Shown: positions 43,498-52,755 of the stretch, piece after piece
Position numbering within the stretch: position 1 is the stretch's first letter
Layout of the letters: each line of letters begins with the position of its first letter
Source of the DNA: an uncultured Sphingomonas sp.
GTDB taxonomy: Bacteria; Pseudomonadota; Alphaproteobacteria; Sphingomonadales; Sphingomonadaceae
Assembly: GCA_913774925.1 (NCBI GenBank)
Contig: CAJYKB010000017.1
Coordinates: forward strand, 1 to 55,217
Direction: 5' to 3'
DNA length: 55,217 nucleotides
Made by a program: the position numbers and the translations under genes
Notes under the pieces: model-generated
The model's database searches: none
Told to the model about the DNA's origin: nothing
Seen by the model: the letters and a program-made list of their open reading frames with translations, nothing else

Positions 43498-44193
43498 ATG
43501 GCAAGCTCAAGGAGGCCTCGCTTGTCGTATCTGCGCCGGATCATCTTCGCAGGAAATGCCGCTCGTCGATTCGGCAGGAACCTGTCGCAGGATCGCGAGG
43601 GGACGGCAGCGCTCGAATTCGTGCTGGTCGGCCCGGCGCTGATCGCGCTGCTGCTGGCCATCCTCTACACGATGCTGATCTATCTGGCGCAGCAGATGCT
43701 GGAGACGACGGCGCAGAGCGCAGGCCGCCTGATCCTGACCGGCGCGGCACAGACGACCCGGCTCGCCAACGGCCGCACCGGCATGAACGCCGCCGATTTC
43801 AAGGACGCGATCTGCAACGGCTATTCCGGCACCGCCGCAAACGGCGACGCGGTGAGCGTGCCCTCGCTGATGCCGCCGATGCTGACCTGTTCGCGGCTGA
43901 CCGTCAACGTCACCACGGCCAGCGCCTACACCACCGGGGGCCTGGCGGCGCCGAACTTCACCTATGACAGCAACGGCAACGTCACCGCCACGGGCGCGGG
44001 CTACAACCCCCAGTCGGGCGGCAGCGGCAAGGGCAAGATCGTCGTGCTGCAGCTGATCTACCTGTGGCCCACCGGCAAGGGGCCGCTGGGCGTCAACCTG
44101 GCCAACCAGCCCAATTCCAACCGCAAGCTGGTGGCGACCTCCGTGTTCACGACGGAAGATTTCTCATGCAACGCTTCGCAGACCTCGTGCTGA
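43498..44193 (+). CDS. TadE-like pseudopilin family protein
   Basis: Protein of 231 residues. After a basic N-terminal stretch comes the TadE motif GTAALEFVLVGPALIALLLAILYTMLIY at residues 34-61, with the conserved glutamate six residues into the hydrophobic segment. A longer exported C-terminal part follows, with pairs of cysteines (DAICNGY, MLTCSR, FSCNASQTSC) that could form disulfides. In Tad systems such proteins are minor pilins on the outer face of the inner membrane. No tadA, tadB, rcpA or flp gene is within the window. The next gene starts inside its last 28 bases. Confidence 0.88.
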   Translation: MASSRRPRLSYLRRIIFAGNAARRFGRNLSQDREGTAALEFVLVGPALIALLLAILYTMLIYLAQQMLETTAQSAGRLILTGAAQTTRLANGRTGMNAADFKDAICNGYSGTAANGDAVSVPSLMPPMLTCSRLTVNVTTASAYTTGGLAAPNFTYDSNGNVTATGAGYNPQSGGSGKGKIVVLQLIYLWPTGKGPLGVNLANQPNSNRKLVATSVFTTEDFSCNASQTSC

Positions 44194-44861
44194 GGCGCGC
44201 CGCACGGGACACGCGCGGCGCGGTCCTGGTCGAGTTCGCGCTGTGCCTGCCGGTGCTGCTGATCCTCTACAGCGGCGGGTGCTGCGTGTCCGACATGCTG
44301 GCGGCCAGCCGAAAGGTCACGATCGCCACGCGCTCGCTGGTCGATCTGACCAGCCGCTCGCTGTCACCCTCGATCGTCTACAACGACCCCTCCAGCATCA
44401 ACGGCCGCTCGTACCTGAGCGCCAGCGCGGTCGTGCTGTCGCCGTACAAGCTGGACAAGGCGGAGCAGGAGGTATCGCTGGTGCGCGTGTGCGACGCGAC
44501 GCACGCCTTCGTCGTCTGGACGCAGGCGCAGACGCAGAACGCCGACGGCAGCACCGTGACGCCGGTCGATTCTAGCGTGACCGCCGGTACGCTGCCGACC
44601 AACGAGGCGCAGTCGGCCAGCAGCGTCATCGCCGTCCCCGCCAACATGATAAGCCCCAGCATGGTGCCGGTGTCGCCCGACGGGACCAACGTGTGCGGCA
44701 ATCTGGCGCCGGGCACGAGTACGAAGACGCAGGTCGGGACCGCCGGCGGTTGGCTCTACATGGGCAAGGTCCGGTACGACTTCACGCCCTCGGTCGGCTT
44801 CGTGCCCATCACGACGACCCGCATGACCCACACCCTCTTCATGACCCCCCGCCTCTTCTAG
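44166..44861 (+). CDS. TadE/TadF-like pseudopilin family protein
   Basis: Protein of 231 residues with the motif GAVLVEFALCLPVLLILYSGGCCVSDML at 18-45, again with a glutamate in the hydrophobic segment. It is the same length as the preceding protein but shows little visible similarity beyond the membrane segment. The ATG at 44166 overlaps the previous gene by 28 bases, and the next gene starts 11 bases after its stop, so the three form an operon. Repeat-like SSV/STV/TGT stretches make up the exported part. Confidence 0.85.
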   Translation: MQRFADLVLRRAARDTRGAVLVEFALCLPVLLILYSGGCCVSDMLAASRKVTIATRSLVDLTSRSLSPSIVYNDPSSINGRSYLSASAVVLSPYKLDKAEQEVSLVRVCDATHAFVVWTQAQTQNADGSTVTPVDSSVTAGTLPTNEAQSASSVIAVPANMISPSMVPVSPDGTNVCGNLAPGTSTKTQVGTAGGWLYMGKVRYDFTPSVGFVPITTTRMTHTLFMTPRLF

Positions 44862-44872
44862 GTGCCTGACCG

Positions 44873-46741
44873 ATGACGACGACATCCCGTTTGCCCGCCA
44901 CGCGCTTGCGGATAGCCGCGACCGCCCGCCGGCTGAAGGCCGACCAGCGCGGCGGCGCGATGCTGCTCACCGCCTTCTCGATGGTGCCGCTCACCTTCGT
45001 GGTCGGGTTCGGCGTCGACTATTCGCGCGCGATGACGTTGCAGACGCACCTCAACGCCGCCGCCGACGCCGCCGCGCTGGCCGCGGTGTCGCCGTCGATG
45101 ATCCTTCGCGACAAGACCGAATCGGAGAGGGACGCCAAGGCCATCTTCGAAGCGCAGGCGGCGCTCGTGGACGGGTTCACGAGCCTCGACCCGGCGGTAA
45201 GGATCGAAGACGGCACGAGCAGCGGCAACACGGCGACGGGCTACCTGCGGAAAGCGACGGTGACCTACACGGTCGAATCGGTCAACGTCTTCGGCGGCAT
45301 CCTGGGCCGGCGGACGATGACGCTCACCGGCAAGTCGAGCGCCAGCGCGGCACAGCCGCCCAACGTCGACTTCTATCTGGCGATGGATAATTCGCCCTCG
45401 ATGCTGCTGCCCGCCACGTCGGACGGGATCACGAAGATCCTGGCGGCGACGAACATGGTGGAAAGCACCGCCGACGCCAATAACGGAAAACAGTGTGCGT
45501 TCGCGTGTCATGCGATGATCGCAAAGGACGACGGCATCTACGTCATGGATGCGCAATATCGCCATATCCTGCTGCCGGTATCCGGTGGCGACTTCTATCG
45601 CTGGGACAAGCCCAACGACACCCTCTACAACAGTGCCGGCACGTCCATGGTACAGACGTCGGCGAGGTCGTCCAAGTCGACGGGTAACGTCAACCGGACG
45701 ATCAACGGAAGAACGTGCACCTACAGCACCACGACGACGAACTGGACGGTTACGACCTATCCGGTGATGGAGAACCGAAGTGGTCCGGCGGCTGTCGTAA
45801 CCAAGGTGGTCACCCCCTGGACATCGGTGAAGCTGACCCCCACCCAACGGAACTGCGGCACCACCTTTACCGATCCCGACGCGGCAGGAACGCCCACATC
45901 TTCAACCCAATACGACACCGGCTATTGGGCAGACGGATATTGGCTGACGCACAATTACGGACGGCTCTTCAACAACGCCTCCAGCATCCCGCTGCGCAAG
46001 GACGACATGGTCGCCGCTGCGTCGCAGCTGATCCCGTTCGCCGTCAGTCAGGCGTCGCAATATCACGTGACCTACCGCGCGCAGATGTTCTCGTTCGACT
46101 GGATCCGCCCCGGCGGAACTTCGTCGGTGAAGGATCTCAACAGCCTCGCCGACGTCTCGACCTACGGCAGCGGCTTCTCGGCCGCGTCACTGTTCCCCGC
46201 CGACGATTACTGGTGGAAGAACAGTCAGCCGACCAGTTCCACCAACAACAACGACCGGGCGACCGACGTCGCCAACATGCTGAGCATCATGAAGGACAAG
46301 ATCCCCACGGCGGGCACCGGTGCCCCCGGCGCCACGCCGCAAAAGATCCTGTTCATCATCACCGACGGAATGCTGGACCAGCCGAATGGCGGCGGCCGCT
46401 ATTTCGGCCCGATGCGCAGCGCCGAACAGACGCAGTGCACCGCGATCAAGGCCAAGGGGATCAAGATCGCGATCCTCTACACGCAATATCTGCCCGAATC
46501 GCTCGTCGGCGACGGCTGGTCGCAGACCAACGTCGCCCCGTTCCTGCCGCCGCCGCCGCCGTCCTATCCGCGCGGCAATCCCGGCAGTTCGGATCAGGTG
46601 ATGACCGCCCTGCAAAGCTGCGCCTCGCCCGGCACCAACGGATCGCCGCTGGTGCAGGTAGTGACCGCCGACGACAACATCGGCGCGGCGCTGCGCAGCC
46701 TGTTCTCCACCGCGCTCCAGACCGCGCGCCTGGTGCAGTGA
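44873..46741 (+). CDS. TadG-type pilus assembly protein with von Willebrand A-like domain
   Basis: Protein of 622 residues. The N-terminal membrane segment is GGAMLLTAFSMVPLTFVVGFGVDYSRAM, followed by HLNAAADAAALAA, the standard TadG-like opening. A vWA domain follows (about 165-620): LAMDNSPSMLLP provides a D-x-S-x-S metal-ion site, and ILFIITDGMLDQPNGGG the usual vWA core strand with a D-G. A large insert of about 250 residues lies between those two motifs. TadG proteins anchor or assemble the pilus. The gene ends near a convergent DUF3147 gene. Confidence 0.88.
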   Translation: MTTTSRLPATRLRIAATARRLKADQRGGAMLLTAFSMVPLTFVVGFGVDYSRAMTLQTHLNAAADAAALAAVSPSMILRDKTESERDAKAIFEAQAALVDGFTSLDPAVRIEDGTSSGNTATGYLRKATVTYTVESVNVFGGILGRRTMTLTGKSSASAAQPPNVDFYLAMDNSPSMLLPATSDGITKILAATNMVESTADANNGKQCAFACHAMIAKDDGIYVMDAQYRHILLPVSGGDFYRWDKPNDTLYNSAGTSMVQTSARSSKSTGNVNRTINGRTCTYSTTTTNWTVTTYPVMENRSGPAAVVTKVVTPWTSVKLTPTQRNCGTTFTDPDAAGTPTSSTQYDTGYWADGYWLTHNYGRLFNNASSIPLRKDDMVAAASQLIPFAVSQASQYHVTYRAQMFSFDWIRPGGTSSVKDLNSLADVSTYGSGFSAASLFPADDYWWKNSQPTSSTNNNDRATDVANMLSIMKDKIPTAGTGAPGATPQKILFIITDGMLDQPNGGGRYFGPMRSAEQTQCTAIKAKGIKIAILYTQYLPESLVGDGWSQTNVAPFLPPPPPSYPRGNPGSSDQVMTALQSCASPGTNGSPLVQVVTADDNIGAALRSLFSTALQTARLVQ

Positions 46742-46746
46742 CGCGG

Positions 46747-46781
46747 CCGGCGTACGCCGGGCCGGGCACGCGCCCGCCCGG
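46747..46781. terminator. Two hairpins between convergent TadG and DUF3147 genes
   Basis: The perfect palindrome CCGGCGTACGCCGG (46747-46760) is followed by CCGGGC / GCCCGG (46762-46781, 8-base loop). They sit in the 49-base space between two stops. No T-run is seen on either side, so termination is tentative. Confidence 0.45.
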
Positions 46782-46790
46782 CGACCGCCG

Positions 46791-47141
46791 TCACAGCCGC
46801 AGCCCGAAGCGCGGCGCCAGCAGCGTCATCGCGGTGTAGAGCGCGATCGTCAGCGCGCATCCCCCGGCCAGCGCGATCCAGAACGGCACCTGGCGGCGCA
46901 GCAACGCCGCGATGAGCAGGAACATCGGCAACGACGGCAGCACGTACCAGAAGGTCGCGGCGGAATGCGCCGCCATGTTCTCCGCGTCGGGGACGTCGCG
47001 CCACAGCCAGATCATGCCGAGCACGGACACCAGCGGCAGCGAGGCGATCAGCGCACCGAAGCCGGGGTATCGCTTCGCGACCTCCGACGCGAGCGCGATC
47101 AGGATCGCGGAAATGACCGACTTGATCGCCAGATAGCCCAT
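46791..47141 (-). CDS. DUF3147 small membrane protein
   Basis: Integral membrane protein of 116 residues with four hydrophobic segments. The sequence LIASLPLVSVLGMIWLW and TFWYVLPSLPMFLLIAALLRR matches DUF3147 as I know it. GGAGGA precedes the ATG at 47141. Function is unknown. It is divergent from the nitroreductase gene with 116 bases between starts. Confidence 0.85.
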   Translation of the reverse strand: MGYLAIKSVISAILIALASEVAKRYPGFGALIASLPLVSVLGMIWLWRDVPDAENMAAHSAATFWYVLPSLPMFLLIAALLRRQVPFWIALAGGCALTIALYTAMTLLAPRFGLRL

Positions 47142-47257
47142 CGCATCCTCCGCGTAGCGCCGTTCGGCGTCTATCGCACGCCCGTCGCCACCTCAATCGC
47201 AGCCGCACTGGACTTCGCGCCTCGGCCTGCGCATGCGCATCGCGAGAGGATGAGCCT

Positions 47258-47923
47258 ATGCAATTCGACGAGGTGGTTCGTGCCCGGCGCTCGGTGCGCG
47301 CCTTCCGTCCCGATCCGGTCGCACCGGAGGTGCTGCGCGACCTGCTTAGCACCGCCTGCCTCGCGCCATCGGGCACCAACATCCAGCCGTGGAAGGTGCA
47401 CGTCGTCACCGGCGACACCCGCCGCCGGCTGGAGGCGGAGGTGCTCGCGCACCGCGACACCCGCCCCGCCGACGATCGCGCCGAGTTCCCGCGCACCTCG
47501 AAGCGCAAGGAGCCCTACACCGGGCGGATGCGCGCGCTGGGCAAGGACATGTACGGCCGCATCGGCATCCCGCGCGGGGACGAGGCGGCAAGCTGGCAGC
47601 AATGGGGCCGCAACTACCGCTTCTTCGACGCGCCGGTCGGGCTGATCTTCACGATCGACCGCGATCTGGACGCCATGTCCTTCCTCGACATCGGCATGTT
47701 CATGCAGACGCTGATGCTGGCGGCGAAGGATCGCGGGCTCGACACCTGCGCGCAGGGCGCGTGGAACATGTTCTGGACCGTCACCCGCCGCGTCCTGTCG
47801 ATCCCGGACGACGAATATATCATCGCCGGCATGGCGCTGGGCTACGCCGACGAGGCGCATCCGGTGAACGGGGTGGTCGCGGTGCGGGAGCCGCTGGAGC
47901 AGGTCGCGACCTTCCACACGTGA
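47258..47923 (+). CDS. Nitroreductase-family FMN protein
   Basis: Protein of 221 residues. The FMN-binding N-terminus RARRSVRAFRPDPV and LAPSGTNIQPWKVHVVTGD, and the C-terminal GYADEAHPVN, are typical of the nitroreductase fold, which reduces nitroaromatics, quinones or other acceptors with NAD(P)H. The SxxxR motif near residue 12-15 contacts the FMN phosphate. A good GAGAGGATGAG precedes the ATG. It is convergent with the SulP transporter gene with 10 bases between stops. Confidence 0.92.
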   Translation: MQFDEVVRARRSVRAFRPDPVAPEVLRDLLSTACLAPSGTNIQPWKVHVVTGDTRRRLEAEVLAHRDTRPADDRAEFPRTSKRKEPYTGRMRALGKDMYGRIGIPRGDEAASWQQWGRNYRFFDAPVGLIFTIDRDLDAMSFLDIGMFMQTLMLAAKDRGLDTCAQGAWNMFWTVTRRVLSIPDDEYIIAGMALGYADEAHPVNGVVAVREPLEQVATFHT

Positions 47924-47933
47924 CGACCGCGTC

Positions 47934-49430
47934 TCAGTGCGGGGCCAGTCCCAGCTCCACCCCGGTCTTGTCGTGCAGCGCGAAGCGGTCGATCAGGTCC
48001 GCACTGGCGCGGTTGTAGCCGATCACCTCGACCGTGCGGCCGTCGCGCCGCAGCCGGGCGACGATCTTGTCGAGCGCCCCCACGCCGGAGATGTCCCAGA
48101 AGTGCGCGCCCGCCACGTCGATCACGACCGGGCCGGTGCCGGTTTCGGCCTGGAACGCGCGGGTGAAGCGATCGACGGAGGCGAAGAAGATTTCCCCCGT
48201 CACGCGGTAGGTCACCCCTGCCGCGTCCGGCGCGGCGATCCGCTCGACGGCGAACATCCGCTGCACCTTGCCGGCGAAGAAGATGCCCGACAGCAGCACC
48301 CCGGCCGCGACGCCCAACGACAGGTCGCGCGTCGCCACCACGACCGCGACCGTCGTCAGCATCACCACCGACGAGGTCGGCGGATGACGCCGGAGGTTCG
48401 CGATCGAATTCCAGCTGAACGTGCCGATCGACACCATCACCATCACCGCCACCAGCGCGGGCATCGGCACCCGCCCGACGAACGGCCCCAGCACCGCGAG
48501 CAGGAACAGCAGGAACGCGCCCGCGACGAAGGTCGACAACCGTCCGCGCCCGCCCGAGGTCACGTTGATTACCGACTGCCCGATCATCGCGCAGCCGCCC
48601 ATCCCGCCGAACAGCGCCGCGACGATGTTCGCGCCGCCCTGACCGGCGCATTCGCGGCGCTTGTCGCTGTCGGTATCGGTCATGTCGTCGACGATCTGCG
48701 CGGTCAGCAGCGATTCCAGCAGGCCGACCGCGGCCATCGCCAGCGAATAAGGCAGGACGATCCGCAGCGTGTCGAGCGTCAGCGGCACGTTCGGCCAGGC
48801 GAGGCTCGGCAACCCCTCTGGCAGGCGTCCCATGTCGCCCACGGTCCGCACCGGGAGCCCGAGCGCGATGCTGACGCCGCTGAGGACGAGGATCGCGACC
48901 AGCGGCGAGGGGATCGCGGTCGTGACCCGCGGCAGCGCGTAGATGATCGCCAGCCCGCCCGCCACCATCGCATAGGTTTCCCAGCCGACCCCGGTCAGCT
49001 GCGGCAGCTGCGCCAGGAAGATCAGGATGGCGAGCGCGTTGACGAACCCGGTGATGACCGATCGCGATACGAACTGCATCAGCAGGTCGAGCCGCAACAG
49101 CCCCGCGACGATCTGGATCAGTCCCATCAGGATCGTCGCGGCGAAGAGGTATTCGACGCCGTGCGCGCGCACCAGCGGCCCGACCAGCACCGCGACCGCG
49201 GCGGTCGCGGCGGAGATCATGCCCGGCCGCCCGCCGATCAGCGCGATGGTGATCGCGATCGCGACCGAGGCGTAGAGACCGACGCGCGGATCGACGCCAG
49301 CGATGATCGAGAAGCCGATCGCCTCTGGGATCAGCGCGAGGGCGACGACGATGCCGGCCAGGATGTCGCGGCGGGCGGCGGCACCGTCAGCAAGCCACTG
49401 ACGGCGGTAGGTAGGAAGGTCGAATGTCAT
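47934..49430 (-). CDS. SulP-family anion transporter with STAS domain
   Basis: Inner-membrane protein of 498 residues. The N-terminal two-thirds holds multiple membrane segments with the SulP motif [22 protein letters not shown] and [26 protein letters not shown]. The C-terminal STAS domain starts at about 400 ([21 protein letters not shown]) and contains [24 protein letters not shown] with the conserved DISG. SulP proteins carry sulfate, bicarbonate, oxalate or chloride; no sulfate-assimilation or carbonic anhydrase gene is adjacent, so the ion is open. The ATG at 49430 is used; an earlier in-frame start would add a cysteine-rich tail. Confidence 0.93.
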   Translation of the reverse strand: MTFDLPTYRRQWLADGAAARRDILAGIVVALALIPEAIGFSIIAGVDPRVGLYASVAIAITIALIGGRPGMISAATAAVAVLVGPLVRAHGVEYLFAATILMGLIQIVAGLLRLDLLMQFVSRSVITGFVNALAILIFLAQLPQLTGVGWETYAMVAGGLAIIYALPRVTTAIPSPLVAILVLSGVSIALGLPVRTVGDMGRLPEGLPSLAWPNVPLTLDTLRIVLPYSLAMAAVGLLESLLTAQIVDDMTDTDSDKRRECAGQGGANIVAALFGGMGGCAMIGQSVINVTSGGRGRLSTFVAGAFLLFLLAVLGPFVGRVPMPALVAVMVMVSIGTFSWNSIANLRRHPPTSSVVMLTTVAVVVATRDLSLGVAAGVLLSGIFFAGKVQRMFAVERIAAPDAAGVTYRVTGEIFFASVDRFTRAFQAETGTGPVVIDVAGAHFWDISGVGALDKIVARLRRDGRTVEVIGYNRASADLIDRFALHDKTGVELGLAPH

Positions 49431-49616
49431 GCGGGGTCCACAACAGGGCACGGCACGCCGGACGGCGCTGGCGATGACGGTGCGTGTTGTTGTCCGGCGG
49501 ATCGGCGGCCGGAATAGCCACCCGGAATTTCACCGGGTCCATGCGAATGCCCGTCCCCTTAGCCGAACCGGATCGTCGCGGGCAATCGCGTTCGTTCTTT
49601 CTGGACGATGGAAAGC

Positions 49617-49638
49617 GGGCGGGACGAGAGCCCCGCCC
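49617..49638 (-). terminator. Hairpin after the DUF4142 gene
   Basis: GGGCGGG / CCCGCCC with an eight-base loop lies nine bases after the DUF4142 stop, read leftward. The 3' side is GCTTTCC, a poor U-run, so the terminator call is moderate. The remaining 190 bases to the SulP start hold no recognised gene. Confidence 0.5.
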
Positions 49639-49647
49639 CTGTCGGGC

Positions 49648-50220
49648 TCAGGCCTTCAACCCCTTGGCCATGTTCAGGTGCGCGGTGACGGTCGGGATCA
49701 GCCCGGCGGCGAACGACTTGAGCGACGGCATGTCCCCGCTCGCCGCATAGGCCTTCAGCGTGTCGAGCGTCTGCTGATGTCCCGCCGCCTGTTCCGCGAT
49801 ATAGGCCTGGTCGAACGCACTGCCCGACAGCCCCTTCATCCGGTCCAGCTTCTGCTGCTGCTCCGGGTTGAGCGTCGGATCGACCGACACCGGCGGCGTG
49901 GCGTCGGCCGCGGCACCCTTCAGCTTCTCGGTCGAGGCGGTGTGCGCCTCGATCATCTTCTGCGCAAACGCCTTCACCGACGCGGACGTGCTCTTGGTCA
50001 GCGCCAGCTGCGACGTCGCGATTTCGAACGCATCGCTCGCCGCGGCCGCGCTGGCGAAGCTTTGCGCCGGGCTGGTCACAGCGGCGGGGGTCGCGGCGAC
50101 AGCGTCATTCGCCATCGGTGCGCCGGCCGCCGTGTCCGCCGGGGCATTCTCCGGGCTTTTCCCACACGCGCCGAGCGCCAGCAGCGCGGTGGAGGCGATG
50201 ATCGTCATCCGGATGGTCAT
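49648..50220 (-). CDS. DUF4142 lipoprotein
   Basis: Exported protein of 190 residues. The lipobox LLALGACGKSP puts the lipidated cysteine at 19, followed by an Ala/Pro-rich linker. The DUF4142 domain (about 60-190) is helical: DAFEIATSQLALTKSTSASVKAFAQKMIEAHTAS and GSAFDQAYIAEQAAGHQQTLDTLKAYA, with the conserved H-x3-L region of ferritin-like DUF4142 bundles. Function is unknown. The ATG at 50220 follows AGGGGA. Confidence 0.88.
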   Translation of the reverse strand: MTIRMTIIASTALLALGACGKSPENAPADTAAGAPMANDAVAATPAAVTSPAQSFASAAAASDAFEIATSQLALTKSTSASVKAFAQKMIEAHTASTEKLKGAAADATPPVSVDPTLNPEQQQKLDRMKGLSGSAFDQAYIAEQAAGHQQTLDTLKAYAASGDMPSLKSFAAGLIPTVTAHLNMAKGLKA

Positions 50221-50368
50221 GATGGCTGTCCCCTGATGCGCGGTCGTGCGCGTTCGTATAAGCGCTTGTCATCACTCGACGTTCCCGCATCCGTGGCTCA
50301 AACCGGCGCCAGCGTCGTTGGGAGGATCGCGGCCGCACCCTGGCCGCACGTCGCAGGGAAATCGCACG

Positions 50369-50773
50369 ATGAGCATCTTCGGCAATATCATGAGCAAGAT
50401 CTTCCATCACGGTAAGGACAAGCCCGCTCCTGCGCCGTCAGCCCCCGCCCCATCCGCGCCTGCCCCCACCCCTGACGCGCCAGCCCCAGCGGCCGCCGCG
50501 CCGGCGCCGGCGGCAAGCGTCGACGTGGGGGCGGTCCTGTCCGAAATGGCATCGATGAAGAACGGCGGCGGCAATTATCAGACGTCGATCGTCGACCTGC
50601 TCAAGCTGCTGGACCTCGATTCCAGCCTGACCGCCCGCAAGGAGCTGGCCGACGAGCTGGGTGTCCACGTCGGCGCGGATGGCAGCGCCGAACAGAATAT
50701 CGCGCTCCACAAGGCGGTGATGGCGAAGCTGGCGGAAAATGGCGGCGTCGTTCCCGACAGCCTGCGCAGCTGA
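50369..50773 (+). CDS. DUF3597 protein
   Basis: Protein of 134 residues starting MSIFGNIMSKIFHHGKDKP. A repeated Ala-Pro linker (about 20-55) separates this short head from the DUF3597 core, VDVGAVLSEMASMKNGGGNYQTSIVDLLKLLDLDSSLTARKELADELG. The core is all helical and related to LysM-neighbour proteins in some genomes; function unknown. AGGGAA precedes the ATG. A perfect 7-bp stem with 4-base loop (GACCGGC / GCCGGTC, 50776-50793) follows the stop and may end the transcript. Confidence 0.85.
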   Translation: MSIFGNIMSKIFHHGKDKPAPAPSAPAPSAPAPTPDAPAPAAAAPAPAASVDVGAVLSEMASMKNGGGNYQTSIVDLLKLLDLDSSLTARKELADELGVHVGADGSAEQNIALHKAVMAKLAENGGVVPDSLRS

Positions 50774-50775
50774 TC

Positions 50776-50793
50776 GACCGGCGCCGGCCGGTC
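50776..50793 (+). terminator. Hairpin after the DUF3597 gene
   Basis: GACCGGC / GCCGGTC with loop GCCG begins three bases after the stop codon. There is no T-run, so it may stabilise the 3' end rather than terminate. Confidence 0.4.
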
Positions 50794-50869
50794 GCCGCGG
50801 CCCCCGGCGCCGTTCGTTAACACCCGTCCTACCGCCATCCGTTTGAAAGGCGGCGATCATTCCCGTCCC

Positions 50870-50884
50870 TTAACGATTTGTTTA
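50870..50884. promoter_or_regulatory. Possible CtrA-type site before the 48-residue gene
   Basis: TTAA-N7-TTTA at 50870-50884 lies in an AT-rich island (TTAACGATTTGTTTACC) in otherwise GC-rich DNA. It is one base short of the full TTAA-N7-TTAA CtrA consensus of alphaproteobacteria. A separate TTAA is at 50817-50820. It is 52 bases before the start of the small gene. Confidence 0.35.
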
Positions 50885-50935
50885 CCTTTTCCGTTCATCT
50901 TCCGGATGGGACTTCAGGGGGACTGGAGAGCCGTC

Positions 50936-51082
50936 ATGGTACTGACCGAAAAGATGCGAGAGGAACTGCAGCGGGCGCGCCGCACCGTCGCGCGGATCCA
51001 GCCCAGCGACGGCGATCCGCTGCGCAACGTGCTGGAGCGCGTCGAGGCGCTGTTGATCCGCGACGATCCGCCGCGGCGCTGA
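50936..51082 (+). CDS. Small hypothetical protein, 48 residues
   Basis: Reads MVLTEKMREELQRARRTVARIQ then ends RVEALLIRDDPPRR. It is short, charged and probably helical, without a signal peptide or recognised domain. TGGAGAG is seven bases before the ATG and an AT-rich promoter-like island lies further up. It is convergent with guaA. Supported by start context only, so it may or may not be real. Confidence 0.5.
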   Translation: MVLTEKMREELQRARRTVARIQPSDGDPLRNVLERVEALLIRDDPPRR

Positions 51083-51109
51083 GGCGCCGCGGTATCGCGG
51101 CCTGACCGA

Positions 51110-52663
51110 TCATTCCCATTCGATCGTGCCCGGCGGCTTCGACGTATAGTCGTACGTCACGCGGTTGACGCCCTTCACTTCGTTCACGATCCGCGTCGCG
51201 ACCCGTGGCAGGAAATCGCCCGGAAACTGGAACGCCTGCGCGGTCATGCCATCGGTCGAGGTGACCGCACGCAGCGCCAGCACGCTGTCATAGGTCCGCC
51301 CGTCGCCCATCACGCCGACCGATCGCACCGGCAGCAGCACCGCGAACGCCTGCCAGATCGTGTCATAGAGCCCGGCGGTGCGGATCTCCTCCAGATAGAT
51401 CGCATCCGCCTTGCGCAGGATGTCGCAGCGTTCCTTCGTCACCTCGCCGGGCAGGCGGATCGCCAGCCCCGGCCCCGGGAACGGATGCCGCCCGACGAAC
51501 ACGTCCGGCAGCCCCAGCTCGCGACCCAGCGCGCGCACCTCGTCCTTGAACAGTTCGCGCAGCGGCTCGACCAGCTTCATGTTCATCCGCTCGGGCAGGC
51601 CGCCGACATTGTGGTGGCTCTTGATCGTCACCGACGGGCCGCCGGTGAAGCTGACGCTCTCGATCACGTCGGGGTAGAGCGTCCCCTGCGCCAGGAAGTC
51701 GGCGCCGCCGATCTTCTTCGCTTCCGCCTCGAACACCTCGATGAAGGTCTTGCCGATGAACTTGCGCTTCGCCTCCGGGTCGGTGACCCCGGCGAGGCCG
51801 GCGAGGAACATCTCCTCGACGTTCACATGCACCAGCGGGATATTGTAGGCGCCGCGGAAGAGCGAGACGACCTGGTCCGCCTCCCCTGCGCGCAGCAACC
51901 CGTGGTCGACGAAGACGCAGGTCAGTTGCTCGCCGATCGCCTCGTGGATCAGCACCGCGGCGACCGCGGAGTCCACCCCGCCCGAAAGGCCGCAGATCAC
52001 GCGTCCGCTGCCGACCTGCTCGCGGATCTCCGCGATCTTGGTGGCGCGGAACTCCGCCATCGTCCAGTCGCCCGCGAGGCCGCAGACATGCCGCGCGAAA
52101 TTGGCGATCAGCTTGCCGCCGTCGGGCGTGTGGACCACCTCGGGGTGGAACTGCATCCCGTAATAGCGCCGCGCCTCGTCGGCGACGATCGCATAGGGCG
52201 CGCCGGGCGAGGTCGCGACGGGCGCGAAGCCGGGGGCGAGCGCGGCGACATGGTCGCCGTGACTCATCCACACCTGATGCCGCTCGCCGCTTTGCCACAG
52301 CCCATCGAAGAGCGCGCAATCGCCCTCGACCGCGACGAAGGCCTCGCCGAACTCGCCCGAATTGCCCTTGTCGACGCGGCCGCCCAGCTGCGCGGTCATG
52401 GCCTGCTGGCCGTAGCAGATCCCCATCACCGGCACGCCGCTGTCGAACACCGCCTGGGGCGCACGCGGGCTCCCCTCGTCCACCACCGACGCCGGTCCGC
52501 CGGACAGGATGACGCCCTTCGGCTTCATCCGCTCGAACGCCTCGGCGGCGGACTGGAACGGCGCGATCTCGCTATAGACCCCCGCCTCGCGCACGCGGCG
52601 CGCGATCAGCTGGGTCACCTGGCTGCCGAAATCGATGATGAGGATGCTGTCGGGGTGTTCCAT
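51110..52663 (-). CDS. guaA: GMP synthase (glutamine-hydrolysing)
   Basis: Enzyme of 517 residues making GMP from XMP, ATP and glutamine. The N-terminal class-I glutamine amidotransferase has the nucleophile Cys83 in [11 protein letters not shown], with FHPEVVHT later. The ATP-pyrophosphatase P-loop [13 protein letters not shown] follows. The C-terminal dimerisation domain ends PPGTIEWE, the typical GuaA end. Full length compared with about 520 in other bacteria. It is divergent from a YjdF-like gene and convergent with the 48-residue gene. Confidence 0.97.
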   Translation of the reverse strand: MEHPDSILIIDFGSQVTQLIARRVREAGVYSEIAPFQSAAEAFERMKPKGVILSGGPASVVDEGSPRAPQAVFDSGVPVMGICYGQQAMTAQLGGRVDKGNSGEFGEAFVAVEGDCALFDGLWQSGERHQVWMSHGDHVAALAPGFAPVATSPGAPYAIVADEARRYYGMQFHPEVVHTPDGGKLIANFARHVCGLAGDWTMAEFRATKIAEIREQVGSGRVICGLSGGVDSAVAAVLIHEAIGEQLTCVFVDHGLLRAGEADQVVSLFRGAYNIPLVHVNVEEMFLAGLAGVTDPEAKRKFIGKTFIEVFEAEAKKIGGADFLAQGTLYPDVIESVSFTGGPSVTIKSHHNVGGLPERMNMKLVEPLRELFKDEVRALGRELGLPDVFVGRHPFPGPGLAIRLPGEVTKERCDILRKADAIYLEEIRTAGLYDTIWQAFAVLLPVRSVGVMGDGRTYDSVLALRAVTSTDGMTAQAFQFPGDFLPRVATRIVNEVKGVNRVTYDYTSKPPGTIEWE

Positions 52664-52725
52664 GGCGGGCCTGTAGCGGGTGACACGCGACGGTGGAAGG
52701 GGTGGGGTAGCAGAGGCGTGGATGG

Positions 52726-52744
52726 CCCCGTCGCACCGACGGGG
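52726..52744. promoter_or_regulatory. Perfect 8-bp hairpin between guaA and the YjdF-like gene
   Basis: CCCCGTCG-CAC-CGACGGGG. It is 63 bases upstream of the guaA start and 11 bases before the YjdF-like ATG. Its right arm includes the GGGG that may serve as the YjdF-like ribosome binding site. Confidence 0.45.
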
Positions 52745-52755
52745 TATGACGCGAT

